Source: Tritonibacter mobilis
GTDB lineage: Bacteria; Pseudomonadota; Alphaproteobacteria; Rhodobacterales; Rhodobacteraceae
Reading direction: 5' to 3'
Length of the DNA stretch: 64,000 nt
Assembly (NCBI RefSeq): GCF_001681715.1
Contig: NZ_LNWY01000003.1
Span: 1-64,000, forward strand
The notes beneath the pieces were generated by a model. The model searched no databases, was not told the origin of the DNA, and saw nothing but the letters and a program-made list of their open reading frames with translations. A program made the translations under genes and the position numbers. This document shows positions 26,982 to 35,906 of the stretch, piece after piece. Each line of letters starts with the position of its first letter. The first letter of the stretch is position 1.

Positions 26982-28256
26982 ATGCATGACCAGCAGAAGC
27001 GTGGCCAGCGAATTGCCGTGATCGGAGCGGGGGTGGTTGGGATGGCCACCGCCTACCACCTCGCGGAACGCGGCCATGATGTGACCGTGATCGAACGCGC
27101 AAAGGCCCCGGCCGAGGGCTGCAGCTTTGCCAATGCGGGGATCATTGCTGTCGGTCATGCCGAGAGCTGGGCCGGGCCTGCCGCGCCTGCGCAAATGATA
27201 CATGCTCTGCTGGGCCGTACCCCGAGCGTGAAGATCAGCAAGCTGATGGACCCGCAGCTGTGGCGCTGGGGGCTGGCGTTCTTGCGTCAGTGCTCGGCGC
27301 GGGCGCATCGGGAAAATTCCGGCGCGATGGCGTGGCTCGCCCGCCATGGGCGGCAAGAGTTGCAAGCCTTGGAGCAAGCCACTGGGCTTGCTTTTGAGCA
27401 GGGGCATGACGGGGCCTATTATCTTTATGGGGAAGAGAGCGCCTTTGCCGCGCGCAAGGCGTCGGATCATCTCGAAGGCTTCTCCCCCATGAGCGCCGAA
27501 GAACTGACCCAATGGGACCCGGCGCTGAAGGTTTACGGCGACAGGCTGAAAGGCGGGCTGTTGTCCTCGGTCGACAGTAAGGGCGATTGCCGCCGGTTCA
27601 CCAGAGCGCTGGCGCTGTGGCTGGAGCAGTACCGGCAGGTCACGTTCCACTATGGCGCAACGGTCACCGGGTTCGAGCGTGGACAGGGGCGCGTGTCGGC
27701 GGTGCAGACCACAAACGGGCCAGTGCCCTGCGATCAGGTGGTGATCGCGGCAGGTGTTGGCACGGTCGCGCTCGGCAAACAGTTAGGGGTGCGCCCGCTG
27801 ATCTACCCGGTCAAAGGCTATTCGGCGACCTACCCGATACGGGATGGGGCGTATATGCCAGCCCGCCCGCTGGTCGATGAAACCAATCTGATCGCAGTCA
27901 CCCGGCTGGGGTCTTACCTGCGCGTCACCGCCATTGCCGAATTTGCAGGTCACGACAGCAGCCCCAACCCGGAGCGCGCGGCGTATCTGGATGACTATGT
28001 GGCGCGCCACTTTGGCTGCGCGGTCGAGTTGGATGCGGTTACACATTGGGCCGGTCTGCGCCCCACCACCCCCAGCGGGCGGCCCTATCTGGGCCGTTTG
28101 CGCACCCACAGTAATGTCTGGCTCAACGCCGGTCATGGCCAGCTTGGCTGGACCATGGCGGCGGGCGCAGGACAGCTCCTCGCCGAGCGGCTGCATGGCG
28201 CTCAATCTCCCTCATACGGCGTTTCCGAGACAGCCCGCTGGCTGATCGCCGCCTAG
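26982..28256 (+). CDS. FAD-dependent D-amino-acid dehydrogenase-like oxidase (DadA family)
   Basis: The protein begins with the FAD-binding motif 'QRIAVIGAGVVGMATAYHLAERGHDVTVIER' and continues with the DadA-type 'SFANAGIIAVGHAESWAGP' and a C-terminal 'HWAGLRPTTPSGRPYLG...VWLNAGHGQLGWTMAAGAGQLLAE'. The family oxidises D-amino acids or cyclic imino acids at the membrane and passes electrons to quinone. From the ATG at 26982 it has 424 residues; a TTG at 26970 is also in frame. The downstream ketimine-reductase-like gene suggests a cyclic substrate such as D-proline, which is inference. Confidence 0.85.
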   Translation: MHDQQKRGQRIAVIGAGVVGMATAYHLAERGHDVTVIERAKAPAEGCSFANAGIIAVGHAESWAGPAAPAQMIHALLGRTPSVKISKLMDPQLWRWGLAFLRQCSARAHRENSGAMAWLARHGRQELQALEQATGLAFEQGHDGAYYLYGEESAFAARKASDHLEGFSPMSAEELTQWDPALKVYGDRLKGGLLSSVDSKGDCRRFTRALALWLEQYRQVTFHYGATVTGFERGQGRVSAVQTTNGPVPCDQVVIAAGVGTVALGKQLGVRPLIYPVKGYSATYPIRDGAYMPARPLVDETNLIAVTRLGSYLRVTAIAEFAGHDSSPNPERAAYLDDYVARHFGCAVELDAVTHWAGLRPTTPSGRPYLGRLRTHSNVWLNAGHGQLGWTMAAGAGQLLAERLHGAQSPSYGVSETARWLIAA

Positions 28257-28309
28257 GCACGGGCGTTATCCGCCCGGCGCTGCCTCCTCTTCACAGTTAG
28301 GATCGTTCA

Positions 28310-29245
28310 ATGAAAATTCTCGACCAGGAACAGACCCGCGCCGCCCTGCCTTATGCGGAATTGATTGATGCATTGGATCAGGGATTTTGCGGCGCGTATG
28401 AAGCGCCGCTGCGCCATCACCACTATCTGGAAAACGCCGAAGAAGAAGACGATGTGCTGCTGCTGATGCCAGCATGGCGTGCGGAGGGCTTTGGCGGCAT
28501 CAAACTGGTCAATGTGGTGCCCGGCAACAGCAAACGTGGCCGCGCGGCGCTGTCGTCGAGCTATGTGTTGTTTGACCGCGAAACCGGCGCGCATTTGCTG
28601 CTGGCAGATGGCGGAGAGCTGACAGCGCGGCGCACCGCAGCCGCCTCGGCGCTGGCGGCACGGCGGCTGGCCCGCCCCGAGAGCGCCACGCATCTGATCA
28701 TTGGCGCCGGGCGCGTGGGCTTTAATCTGGCGCAGGCCTACCGCGAGGTGCTGCCGATAACGCGCACGCTGGTCTATGACATCATGCCGAACAATGCGGC
28801 GCGCACGGTGGCAAACCTGAACGAGATGGGCATTGCCGCCGAGGTCACCGAAAGCGTCGAGGCCGCCGCAGCAGAGGCCGATGTGATCTCTTGCGCGACC
28901 CTGTCGCAGACACCGGTGCTGCAAGGTGCGTGGCTGCACCCCGGCCAGCACATCGACCTGATCGGCAGCTTTACTCCAACCATGCGCGAAGCGGATGACG
29001 CGGTGCTGACCCGTGCTACGGTCTATGTGGACACGATGGATGCGCTGGTGGAAAGCGGCGACATCAAGACCCCGCTGGAAACCGGCGTGCTCGTCGAAAG
29101 CGACATTCGCGCTACGCTCAAGGACCTGTGCGAAGGGGATCTGTCCCCGCGCCAGTCGCCAGAGGAAATTACCCTTTTCAAAGGGGTCGGTACCGCGATT
29201 GAAGATCTGTCGGCCGCAATACTCGCCTACAGATCCACCAGCTGA
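28310..29245 (+). CDS. Ornithine cyclodeaminase/mu-crystallin family protein, possible pyrroline-2-carboxylate reductase
   Basis: The 311-residue protein belongs to the OCD/mu-crystallin family. N-terminal substrate residues ('GFGGIKLVNVVPGNSKRGRAALSSSYVLFD') precede the Rossmann motif 'ATHLIIGAGRVGFNLAQAYREVL', and the family end 'ITLFKGVGTAIEDLSAA' is present. The N-terminus and 'APLRHHHYL' resemble LhpI-type delta1-pyrroline/piperideine-2-carboxylate reductases more than true ornithine cyclodeaminases. Placed directly after a DadA-like oxidase, a ketimine-reducing role is plausible. Alanine dehydrogenase or EutC-like activity cannot be excluded. Confidence 0.8.
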   Translation: MKILDQEQTRAALPYAELIDALDQGFCGAYEAPLRHHHYLENAEEEDDVLLLMPAWRAEGFGGIKLVNVVPGNSKRGRAALSSSYVLFDRETGAHLLLADGGELTARRTAAASALAARRLARPESATHLIIGAGRVGFNLAQAYREVLPITRTLVYDIMPNNAARTVANLNEMGIAAEVTESVEAAAAEADVISCATLSQTPVLQGAWLHPGQHIDLIGSFTPTMREADDAVLTRATVYVDTMDALVESGDIKTPLETGVLVESDIRATLKDLCEGDLSPRQSPEEITLFKGVGTAIEDLSAAILAYRSTS

Positions 29246-29345
29246 TCCCAAAGAGACGACAACCGGCACCGGACCCTACTGCACTCGGTGATGCCCTCAT
29301 TGAGGCCAGGTCACGGTTCGCCACCCAACAGAGAGGACATGTTTC

Positions 29346-30800
29346 ATGCCATTACAAAAAACGGACGTTCGTCCATCAATCGGTCTGGCGCTGCTGCCGA
29401 TTGTGCTGACGCTCGGCATCCTTGGGGTGCAGATCTTTTATTTTGGGGATTTCACCCCGCATATCCCGCTGGCCATTGGTATCGCACTGACGGCCGTCGT
29501 GGGCCTGATCGAAGGTCTGAGCTGGGATGAGATCGAAAAAGGCGCATTCCATGTGATCGCGGTCTCCTTTCCCGCCGTCTCGGTTCTGATCCTTGTCGGC
29601 ATGATCGTCGGCACATGGATCGCCTCGGGTACGGTTCCGACATTGATCTATTACGGGCTGTCGCTGCTGTCGCCGCAGCTGTTTCTGGCTGCGGGCATGA
29701 TCCTGTGTTCCATCGTCTCATTGGCGCTTGGGACAAGCTGGGGCACCGTGGGCACCGTGGGTCTGGCGCTTATGGGCATTGGCGAAGGCTTTGGCATTCC
29801 TGCATATTGGACTGCAGGCGCGGTGGTTTCGGGGGCCTTCTTTGGCGATAAAATCTCGCCCCTGTCGGACACCACCAACCTTGCGCCCGCCGTGACCGAT
29901 ACGCAGCTGTTTGACCATATCCGCAACATGCTGCCGACCACCGTTCCGGCCATGCTGATCGCGCTGGCGATCTATACGGTGATGGGCTTCAACCTTGGCG
30001 AAGGGGAGCCGTCCTTTGAACGGATCGAGAGCTTTAAGACCGCGCTGGATGGCTCTTTTGACATCACACCCTGGCTCTTGTTGCCCGCGCTTCTGGTGAT
30101 CGGGCTTGCGATGATGAAGATGCCCGCAATCCCGACGCTGTTCATTGGTGTCGTGGTGGCCTCGCTGATCGCGATCTTTGTGCAGGGCGCATCGGTGCAT
30201 GACGTCTTTACCTATGCCAACTACGGCTACTCGGTTGAAACCGGGGTGGAGGCGATGGATGCGCTGATGAACCGGGGGGGCATTCAGTCGATGATGTGGA
30301 CCATCTCGTTGATCCTGATTGCGCTTGGTTTTGGCGGCGCGCTGGAGCGCACAGGTTGTCTGGCCGCGATCATCGAGCTGCTGACCAAGCGGGTCAAATC
30401 CATCGCGGGCGTGCAGACCTCGGCAATCCTGTCGTCGATGGCAACCAACACCGTGGCAGGCGACCCCTATCTGTCGATTGCGCTGCCGGGTCGGATGTTC
30501 AAGCCGGTCTATGACCGCATCGGCTATTCGCGTCTGAACCTTGCCCGCGCCACCGAAGAAGGCGGCACCATCATTTCGCCGCTGATCCCATGGAACGCAG
30601 GCGGTGCCTTCGTGATCTCGGCGCTGGCGCTGGGGATCTCGGAGGGCAAGATGGAGAACCTTCTCTATATCCCGCTGTCCTTTGCCTGCTGGCTGGCGCC
30701 GGTGTTTGGCATCTTCTACGCATGGACGGGTTTCTTTACACCTAAGGCCGAAGAGACCGGCGAGGTCGCACCGGACGCAGCCCAGCGCCCGGCGGAGTAA
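29346..30800 (+). CDS. NhaC-type Na+/H+ antiporter
   Basis: The 484-residue membrane protein has about 11-12 helices and matches NhaC ('GALERTGCLAAIIELLTKRVKSIAGVQTSAILSSMATNTVAGDPYLSIALPGRMF', 'FFGDKISPLSDTTNLAPAVT'). NhaC exchanges sodium for protons; some relatives exchange organic solutes such as malate and lactate. It lies about 100 bases after the OCD-family gene on the same strand and is probably co-expressed. That location makes solute transport linked to the upstream catabolic genes a reasonable alternative. Confidence 0.88.
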   Translation: MPLQKTDVRPSIGLALLPIVLTLGILGVQIFYFGDFTPHIPLAIGIALTAVVGLIEGLSWDEIEKGAFHVIAVSFPAVSVLILVGMIVGTWIASGTVPTLIYYGLSLLSPQLFLAAGMILCSIVSLALGTSWGTVGTVGLALMGIGEGFGIPAYWTAGAVVSGAFFGDKISPLSDTTNLAPAVTDTQLFDHIRNMLPTTVPAMLIALAIYTVMGFNLGEGEPSFERIESFKTALDGSFDITPWLLLPALLVIGLAMMKMPAIPTLFIGVVVASLIAIFVQGASVHDVFTYANYGYSVETGVEAMDALMNRGGIQSMMWTISLILIALGFGGALERTGCLAAIIELLTKRVKSIAGVQTSAILSSMATNTVAGDPYLSIALPGRMFKPVYDRIGYSRLNLARATEEGGTIISPLIPWNAGGAFVISALALGISEGKMENLLYIPLSFACWLAPVFGIFYAWTGFFTPKAEETGEVAPDAAQRPAE

Positions 30801-30810
30801 GCTCTGACAA

Positions 30811-30843
30811 GATTGCTCCTGGCTATGACCGGGAGCAATCCCC
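30811..30843 (+). terminator. Stem-loop after nhaC
   Basis: GATTGCTCC (30811-30819) pairs with GGAGCAATC (30832-30840), a perfect 9-bp stem. It is followed by a run of C and then TT, so it is not a standard T-run terminator, but its place 10 bases after the stop fits 3'-end protection or termination. Confidence 0.5.
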
Positions 30844-31039
30844 CCCTTCTGGCATTGCCCTTTTGACGGGCAGCCACGCATTTTTCGAACATCCCCGCCT
30901 GACGCTTCATCTGTGCTGAACGCCTTTGCTGTGATGCGCTCAGGTCTGCCTGTTCGCCTTGTCGTTGAAAAACACGCTTGCCAGCACCGCCCCGTCACGA
31001 TTTGATGCCCCGACACTGCAGCGAGGAGGAGGCGCGGGC

Positions 31040-32395
31040 ATGGAGGTGATGGAGCGCCCGGAGACAAGCGAGCCTTTGGCGCGCGCGCAAATCCTTGTGG
31101 TCGATGACGAGCCGGGGATGCGCAATTTCCTCGTGAAGACGCTGCGCCCGCTGTGCCGGGGCGTCGATGAGGCTGCAACCGCCGCAGAAGCCGAACAATG
31201 TCTCGCGCGCCAGCATTACGATGTGATGCTGCTCGATAACATCATGCCCGGCACCAAAGGGCTGGACTGGCTGGCAGAGCGTCAGCGCACCGGGGGCTTT
31301 ACCGAAACCATCATGATCACCGCCTATGCAGATTTTCACATCGCGCTAGAGGCCTTGCGGGCGGGGGCTTCGGATCTGGTGCTCAAGCCCTTTCGCTCCA
31401 ATCAGATCGTCAATTCGCTGCGGCGCAGCCTTGAGGTGGCGCAGCTGAAGCGTGAAAATCAGGCGTTGCGCCGGGCGCTGGCGCAATCTGACCCCGGCAG
31501 CCGCCGCACAGACCTGATTGGCAGTTCTGCCGCCATTTCAGACGTGCGGGCGGTGCTGGAACGGGTGGCGCAGCTCAAGACCCCCGTGCTGATCACCGGT
31601 GCCTCTGGCACGGGCAAGGAAGTTGCCGCACGCCACCTGCACAAACGCTCTGCCCGCGCGGATGCGCCTTTTGTGGCGATCCATTGCGGCGCGATCCCCA
31701 CCGAGACGATTGAGGTCGAATTGTTTGGCCATGCCCCCGGTGCCTTTCCCGGTGCGCAGGGTGCGCGCGAGGGGCTGCTGGCCTCCGCGCAGGGCGGCAC
31801 GGTGTTTCTGGACGATATGGCGGAACTCAGCGCCCATGCGCAAACCGCCCTGTTGCGCGTCCTTGAGGATGGGGTGATCCGCCCGGTCGGATCAGAGCGC
31901 GACGTGCAGCTGGATCTGCGCTTTGTGATGTCCTCGGCGCACTCGCTGCAACAGGCGGTAGCAGAAGGCCGGTTCCGTCGCGATCTTCTGTATCGGATCA
32001 ATGTGGTCGAATTGGACATGCCGCCGCTCAAACTGCGTGGCGCGGATGTGGTGGATCTGGCGGAGCTGTTCCTCTCTGAGATTGCCAGCACCATGGGTGT
32101 GCCGCCGCTGGAAATCCCTCCCGGCGTGCGCTCGGCCATGTTGCGCTATGACTGGCCCGGCAATATCCGCGAGCTGCGCAATTTTGTGGAACGCGCCCTG
32201 ATTTTTGGCCGCTTCCCCGCCGCCATTGGTGAAGACCATGGCCATGATGCCGAGATTGCCCCGTTGGAGGATGTGGAGCGCCGCGAGATCCTGCGCGCGC
32301 TCGAACTGGTGGGGGGCAATCGCACAGAGGCCGCAAGACGGCTTGGTGTGTCGCGCAAGACCATAGACCGCAAATGCGCCACTTGGGGGCTGTGA
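31040..32395 (+). CDS. NtrC-family response regulator with altered GAFTGA loop
   Basis: From the ATG at 31040 (GAGGAGGAGG just upstream) the product is 451 residues. The receiver domain is intact: acidic pair D22-D23, phospho-acceptor D66 ('MLLDNIMPG') and K116 ('LKPF'). The AAA+ domain has Walker A 'GASGTGKE' (187-194) and Walker B 'GGTVFLDD'. The sigma-54 contact loop, normally GAFTGA, reads GAFPGA (234-239). A Fis-type helix-turn-helix closes the protein ('NRTEAARRLGVSRKTIDRKC'). A TTG at 30959 is in frame but lacks a ribosome site. No histidine kinase is adjacent. The transporter downstream is the likely target. Confidence 0.9.
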   Translation: MEVMERPETSEPLARAQILVVDDEPGMRNFLVKTLRPLCRGVDEAATAAEAEQCLARQHYDVMLLDNIMPGTKGLDWLAERQRTGGFTETIMITAYADFHIALEALRAGASDLVLKPFRSNQIVNSLRRSLEVAQLKRENQALRRALAQSDPGSRRTDLIGSSAAISDVRAVLERVAQLKTPVLITGASGTGKEVAARHLHKRSARADAPFVAIHCGAIPTETIEVELFGHAPGAFPGAQGAREGLLASAQGGTVFLDDMAELSAHAQTALLRVLEDGVIRPVGSERDVQLDLRFVMSSAHSLQQAVAEGRFRRDLLYRINVVELDMPPLKLRGADVVDLAELFLSEIASTMGVPPLEIPPGVRSAMLRYDWPGNIRELRNFVERALIFGRFPAAIGEDHGHDAEIAPLEDVERREILRALELVGGNRTEAARRLGVSRKTIDRKCATWGL

Positions 32396-32745
32396 GTCCT
32401 GCATCGCGCGCCCGAACCGCATCTGGGCCGCATCTGGGTGCGCTGCGCCCGATCTGCGTATTTCCGACTAAAAACAGCGAAAAAGCGCAAAAACTGCAAA
32501 ACCGGACAAACTAACCCGGTTTTCCCGCAGACACGGCCTGCCCGCAGGACAATTTGTCTCAAACTGCGCCATCTGACCGCCGCCCCAAGGACAGAAAATA
32601 TACATAAGCGATTGTTATTGATAATAAATTATTTGACATCGCAAGTTTCCACCTGCCTTTCTCCCTCTCATATGCGGCCGCGTGCATGAGGAGGCACGAC
32701 CGCAGAGCGAACAGCCTGAGCTTAGGCCATAAGGGAGGAAACCAC
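32396..32745. other. Promoter region of the OFA transporter
   Basis: This 350-base gap is AT-rich from 32590 to 32645, with 'TTGTTATTGATAATAAATT' and a TTGACA-like box at 32633. I looked for a sigma-54 GG-N10-GC element and found none that fits. The gene's ribosome site GGGAGG lies 6 bases before the ATG. Confidence 0.45.
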
Positions 32746-34467
32746 ATGAGCACCGCACAAGGTGGCGCATTGTCATTTCTGCGCAAGGAACACATCGTCG
32801 CAGAGCCGGGATTTAACCGCTGGCGGGTGCCGCCCGCATCCATCGCCATTCATCTCTGCATTGGCTCTGTCTATGCATGGTCGGTCTTCAATCCGCCGCT
32901 GACGCGCGAGTTGGGGGTGCTGGCCTCCAGCGCGGAGGACTGGAGCCTCAGCTCGGTGGTCTGGATCTTTTCGGTCGCCATCGTGTTCCTCGGGCTTGCG
33001 GCGGCTTTTGCTGGCAAATGGCTCGAAGAGGTCGGCCCCCGCATGGTGGGCGTCGTTGCGGCGTTTCTCTGGGGCGGTGGCTTTATTTTGGGCTCGTTTG
33101 GCATCTCCACCCATCAATTGTGGTTGGTCTACATCGGCTATGGCGTGCTGGGTGGCTGCGGGTTGGGCCTTGGCTACGTGTCCCCGGTATCCACGCTGCT
33201 GCGCTGGTTCCCGGACCGGCGTGGTATGGCCACCGGCATGGCGATCATGGGCTTTGGCGGCGGCGCGATGATTGCCGCCCCGGTCAAGGGCTGGCTGCTG
33301 GGTCTTTATCAAAAAGCACCCGAATTCCTCGGCTCCTCGGACACGGTGCAAACCATCGTCGAGGGCGGTCGTGTCTTTGCAGAGACCGCCACTGGGCGGC
33401 TGGAGGTGGTGGTGGCCACTGCCACGCAGGCCGCGAGCTTTGGCGGCGAGGCAGGCGTCTATGTGGTGGGCACCGGCAACACGGGTGCCGCGCAGACTTT
33501 CATGACCCTTGGCGTAGTCTATTTCATCGTGATGATCCTCGCGTCGTTCCAATACCGCGTCCCTGCAAAAGACTGGAAGCCCGCAGGTTGGGAACCCAAG
33601 CCCGTGGCCTCCGGCATGGTGTCGCAGAACAACGTCCATATCGACCAAGCCCTGAAGACGCCACAGTTCTGGCAGCTCTGGGTGATGCTGTGCTTTAACG
33701 TGACGGCAGGCATCGGGGTGATCGGCGTGGCCAAGACCATGATGTCAGAGATCTTCGGCTCGGTGATGCCCTTGGTGGTGACGGCGGCGTTTGCATCGAC
33801 TTACGTGCTGATGATTTCGGTCTTCAACATGGTGGGTCGTTTCTTCTGGGCCTCCACCTCCGATTATATCGGGCGCAAGGCCACCTATATGTGCTTTTTC
33901 GTCTTGGGCACGCTGCTCTACCTGTCGATCCCCTATTTCGCCAGCGCAGTGGCCACCAACCCGTCGCTGATCTATCTGATCGGCTTTTATGCGGCGACGA
34001 TGATTATCTTCTCCATGTATGGCGGCGGCTTTGCCACCATCCCGGCCTATCTCGCGGATATGTTCGGCACCATGCATGTGGGCGGCATCCATGGGCGCCT
34101 GCTGACCGCGTGGTCCACCGCTGGTGTGCTGGGGCCGCTGGCGATCACCTCGCTAAGGCAGATGTCGGTGACCAGCGCAATCGAGGATCTGGCGACCCGC
34201 GTCGACCCGGCAGCTTTTGCGGCGAAATTCGGCGCGCCGCTGGCGCAGCTGGATCAATTGGTTGCGGCCAAGACCGTGACCATCGCCAAGCTGATGGAGA
34301 TCGCGCCCGCAGGCACCATCGACCCGACGCCTTCGCTCTATAATACCACGATGTATTGCATGGCAGCGCTGCTGGTGGTGGCCTTTGTCGCCAACCTTGT
34401 GATGCGCCCGGTACGGGAACATCACCACCATGATGAGCCGGAACTGCAGGTGGTCGCGGGCGAATAA
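32746..34467 (+). CDS. OFA-family (oxalate/formate-type) MFS transporter
   Basis: The 573-residue protein has about 12-14 membrane helices and matches the oxalate/formate antiporter (OFA) branch of the major facilitator superfamily. Clues are 'SVYAWSVFNPPLTRELG', 'GYGVLGGCGLGLGYVSPVSTLLRWFPDRRGMATGMAIMGFGGGAM' and 'AYLADMFGTMHVGGIHGRLLTAWSTAGVLGP'. Extra loops at about residues 205-265 and 480-530 make it longer than OxlT. The C-terminus ends in a His/Glu-rich cytoplasmic tail. The start is supported by GGGAGG at 6 bases; an upstream ATG at 32686 is not. No oxalate decarboxylase genes are nearby, so the substrate is uncertain. Confidence 0.87.
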   Translation: MSTAQGGALSFLRKEHIVAEPGFNRWRVPPASIAIHLCIGSVYAWSVFNPPLTRELGVLASSAEDWSLSSVVWIFSVAIVFLGLAAAFAGKWLEEVGPRMVGVVAAFLWGGGFILGSFGISTHQLWLVYIGYGVLGGCGLGLGYVSPVSTLLRWFPDRRGMATGMAIMGFGGGAMIAAPVKGWLLGLYQKAPEFLGSSDTVQTIVEGGRVFAETATGRLEVVVATATQAASFGGEAGVYVVGTGNTGAAQTFMTLGVVYFIVMILASFQYRVPAKDWKPAGWEPKPVASGMVSQNNVHIDQALKTPQFWQLWVMLCFNVTAGIGVIGVAKTMMSEIFGSVMPLVVTAAFASTYVLMISVFNMVGRFFWASTSDYIGRKATYMCFFVLGTLLYLSIPYFASAVATNPSLIYLIGFYAATMIIFSMYGGGFATIPAYLADMFGTMHVGGIHGRLLTAWSTAGVLGPLAITSLRQMSVTSAIEDLATRVDPAAFAAKFGAPLAQLDQLVAAKTVTIAKLMEIAPAGTIDPTPSLYNTTMYCMAALLVVAFVANLVMRPVREHHHHDEPELQVVAGE

Positions 34468-34493
34468 CCGCAGACACATGTCACGACCCAACA

Positions 34494-34520
34494 GGGGCAG
34501 GATCATCCTGCCCCTTTTTT
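34494..34520 (+). terminator. Rho-independent terminator of the OFA transporter gene
   Basis: GGGGCAGG and CCTGCCCC form a perfect 8-bp stem with a 5-base loop, followed by TTTTTT. Confidence 0.95.
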
Positions 34521-34637
34521 GTGCAGGCCCCTGCGCCTGCCCTGCATTCACGCACAGACCCGGTGAGTCTGCGCAGATTTTACCCAAGGCGCGATCCTCC
34601 TATCTATGAGCCACACCCTCTCATCAGGAGAAGTCTC

Positions 34638-35549
34638 ATGTCCCTGCGTCCCATTCTGGAAAAACGCGCCGCACAGCCCACACTGGAGGGCGCAGGCGTG
34701 CATCTGCACCGCGCTTTTGGGTTTCAGGACCCAAGCGAGCTTGATCCCTTCCTGTTGTTTGACGATTTCCGCAACGATCACCCGGAGCTCTACCAACAGG
34801 GGTTTCCATGGCACCCCCATCGCGGCATCGAGACCATCACCTATGTGCTGGAAGGCTCCGTTGAGCATGGTGACAGCCTCGGCAACACCGGCACCCTGGG
34901 TGCGGGCGATGTGCAGTGGATGACCGCCGGGTCCGGCATCCTGCATCAGGAGATGCCCAGCGGCAACACCAAGGGCCAGATGCACGGCTTTCAGCTTTGG
35001 GGTAACCTGCCCGGCAGCCAGAAGATGTGCGCGCCGCGCTATCAGGACGTGCAGGGCAAAGACATCCCCGAAGTGATCGACGACGACGGCACTCGTGTGA
35101 AGGTGATCGTGGGCGAATTCTGGGGCAAACGCGGCCCGGTCGACGATATTGCAGCCGATCCGCAATATCTCGATATCTATGTGCCTGCGGGCATCAAGAA
35201 GACCTTCAGGATCGACACCTACCGCCGCGCCTTCGCCTATGTCTTTGACGGTCAGGCGGCGTTTGCCGATGCCTCGCGTCCCACAGGCGTGCTGCTGGAA
35301 AAGGAGGTCGCAGGCCAAGAGGTCAACATCCGCGATATGTCCGGCGACCGCACGCTGGTGCGCTTTGGCACCGGCGACGAGATCACCGTGCAAGCGGGCC
35401 CCGAGGGCGTGCGCTTCCTGCTGATCTCCGGCGCTCCGATCGAGGAGCCCGTGGCCTGGCACGGCCCCATTGTGATGAACACGCAGGCTGAGCTGCAAAA
35501 AGCCTTTGCCGAGCTGCGCAACGGGACATTTATAAGGCCCGCCCCCTGA
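34638..35549 (+). CDS. Pirin family protein
   Basis: From the ATG at 34638 (AGGAG about 8 bases upstream) the product is 303 residues. It has the pirin double-cupin layout. The N-terminal metal site is in 'FPWHPHRGIETITYVLEGSVEHGDSLGNTGTLGAGDVQWMTAGSGILHQEM' and the C-terminal pirin domain contains 'AYVFDGQAAFAD' and 'VRFLLISGAPIEEPVAWHGPIVMNT'. Bacterial pirins are iron-containing proteins with quercetinase or redox-regulatory activity; the role here is unknown. The last codons (ending ARPAP-like 'FIRPAP') lie inside the first copy of a 54-base tandem repeat. Confidence 0.92.
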   Translation: MSLRPILEKRAAQPTLEGAGVHLHRAFGFQDPSELDPFLLFDDFRNDHPELYQQGFPWHPHRGIETITYVLEGSVEHGDSLGNTGTLGAGDVQWMTAGSGILHQEMPSGNTKGQMHGFQLWGNLPGSQKMCAPRYQDVQGKDIPEVIDDDGTRVKVIVGEFWGKRGPVDDIAADPQYLDIYVPAGIKKTFRIDTYRRAFAYVFDGQAAFADASRPTGVLLEKEVAGQEVNIRDMSGDRTLVRFGTGDEITVQAGPEGVRFLLISGAPIEEPVAWHGPIVMNTQAELQKAFAELRNGTFIRPAP

Positions 35550-35643
35550 TTGGGAAAACCGGTATCCACTTTTCCCTGCGAGCGGCGTCGGCCCGCCACC
35601 TGATCGGGAAAACCGGTATCTCCTGCCCCCTGCGAGCGGCACG
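35536..35643 (+). repeat. 54-base tandem repeat overlapping the pirin stop codon
   Basis: Two copies start with GGCCCGCC at 35536 and 35590 and contain GGGAAAACCGGTATC and CTGCGAGCGGC. Over the first 51 bases the copies agree at 44 positions by my count. The pirin stop codon (35547-35549) lies in the first copy. The period is 54 bases. Confidence 0.8.
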
Positions 35644-35906
35644 CTGAGTCCGCTCGCCCGAAATACGCCACAACAGGCGCGGATCGGGTCAAGGGGGCCA
35701 GAGGCCCCGCCCGGCACGGGCGGCCTGCCCTTGACGCGCCCAACCTCATCACACTTGAAAGCGGCTCCTGAGGGCAGACCTGCCCCTCAGGACCGTCTCA
35801 GCAGCCTTGTCTTAAAACGCCAGCGCCAAACACTCTGGCCTGCAAACAGCCATCACCTCGCCTCCAGCAGAATAAAAGCGCGCGGAAGCACTCCGCTTGG
35901 CCCCTC
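35550..35906. other. Repeat-rich gap between convergent pirin and acetyltransferase genes
   Basis: This 357-base gap contains the second copy of the tandem repeat (to 35643), a branched palindrome (35676-35740) and a further stem-loop, TCCTGAGGG / CCCTCAGGA, at 35766-35792. No gene was found in it. Confidence 0.6.
35676..35740. repeat. Branched palindrome (three-way junction-like element)
   Basis: Outer arms GTCAAGGG (35688-35695) and CCCTTGAC (35728-35735), extended by GGCGC/GCGCC further out, enclose two small hairpins: GGCC-AGA-GGCC and GCCCG-GCA-CGGGC. The same layout, with the same GCA loop, occurs at 56181-56247. Both lie between convergent genes. Confidence 0.6.

Noticed and set aside
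32690-32745. Sigma-54 promoter before the OFA transporter gene
   Set aside because: The sequence GGCACGACCGC looked suggestive, but the GG-N10-GC spacing does not fit, and the adjacent regulator has an altered GAFTGA loop.
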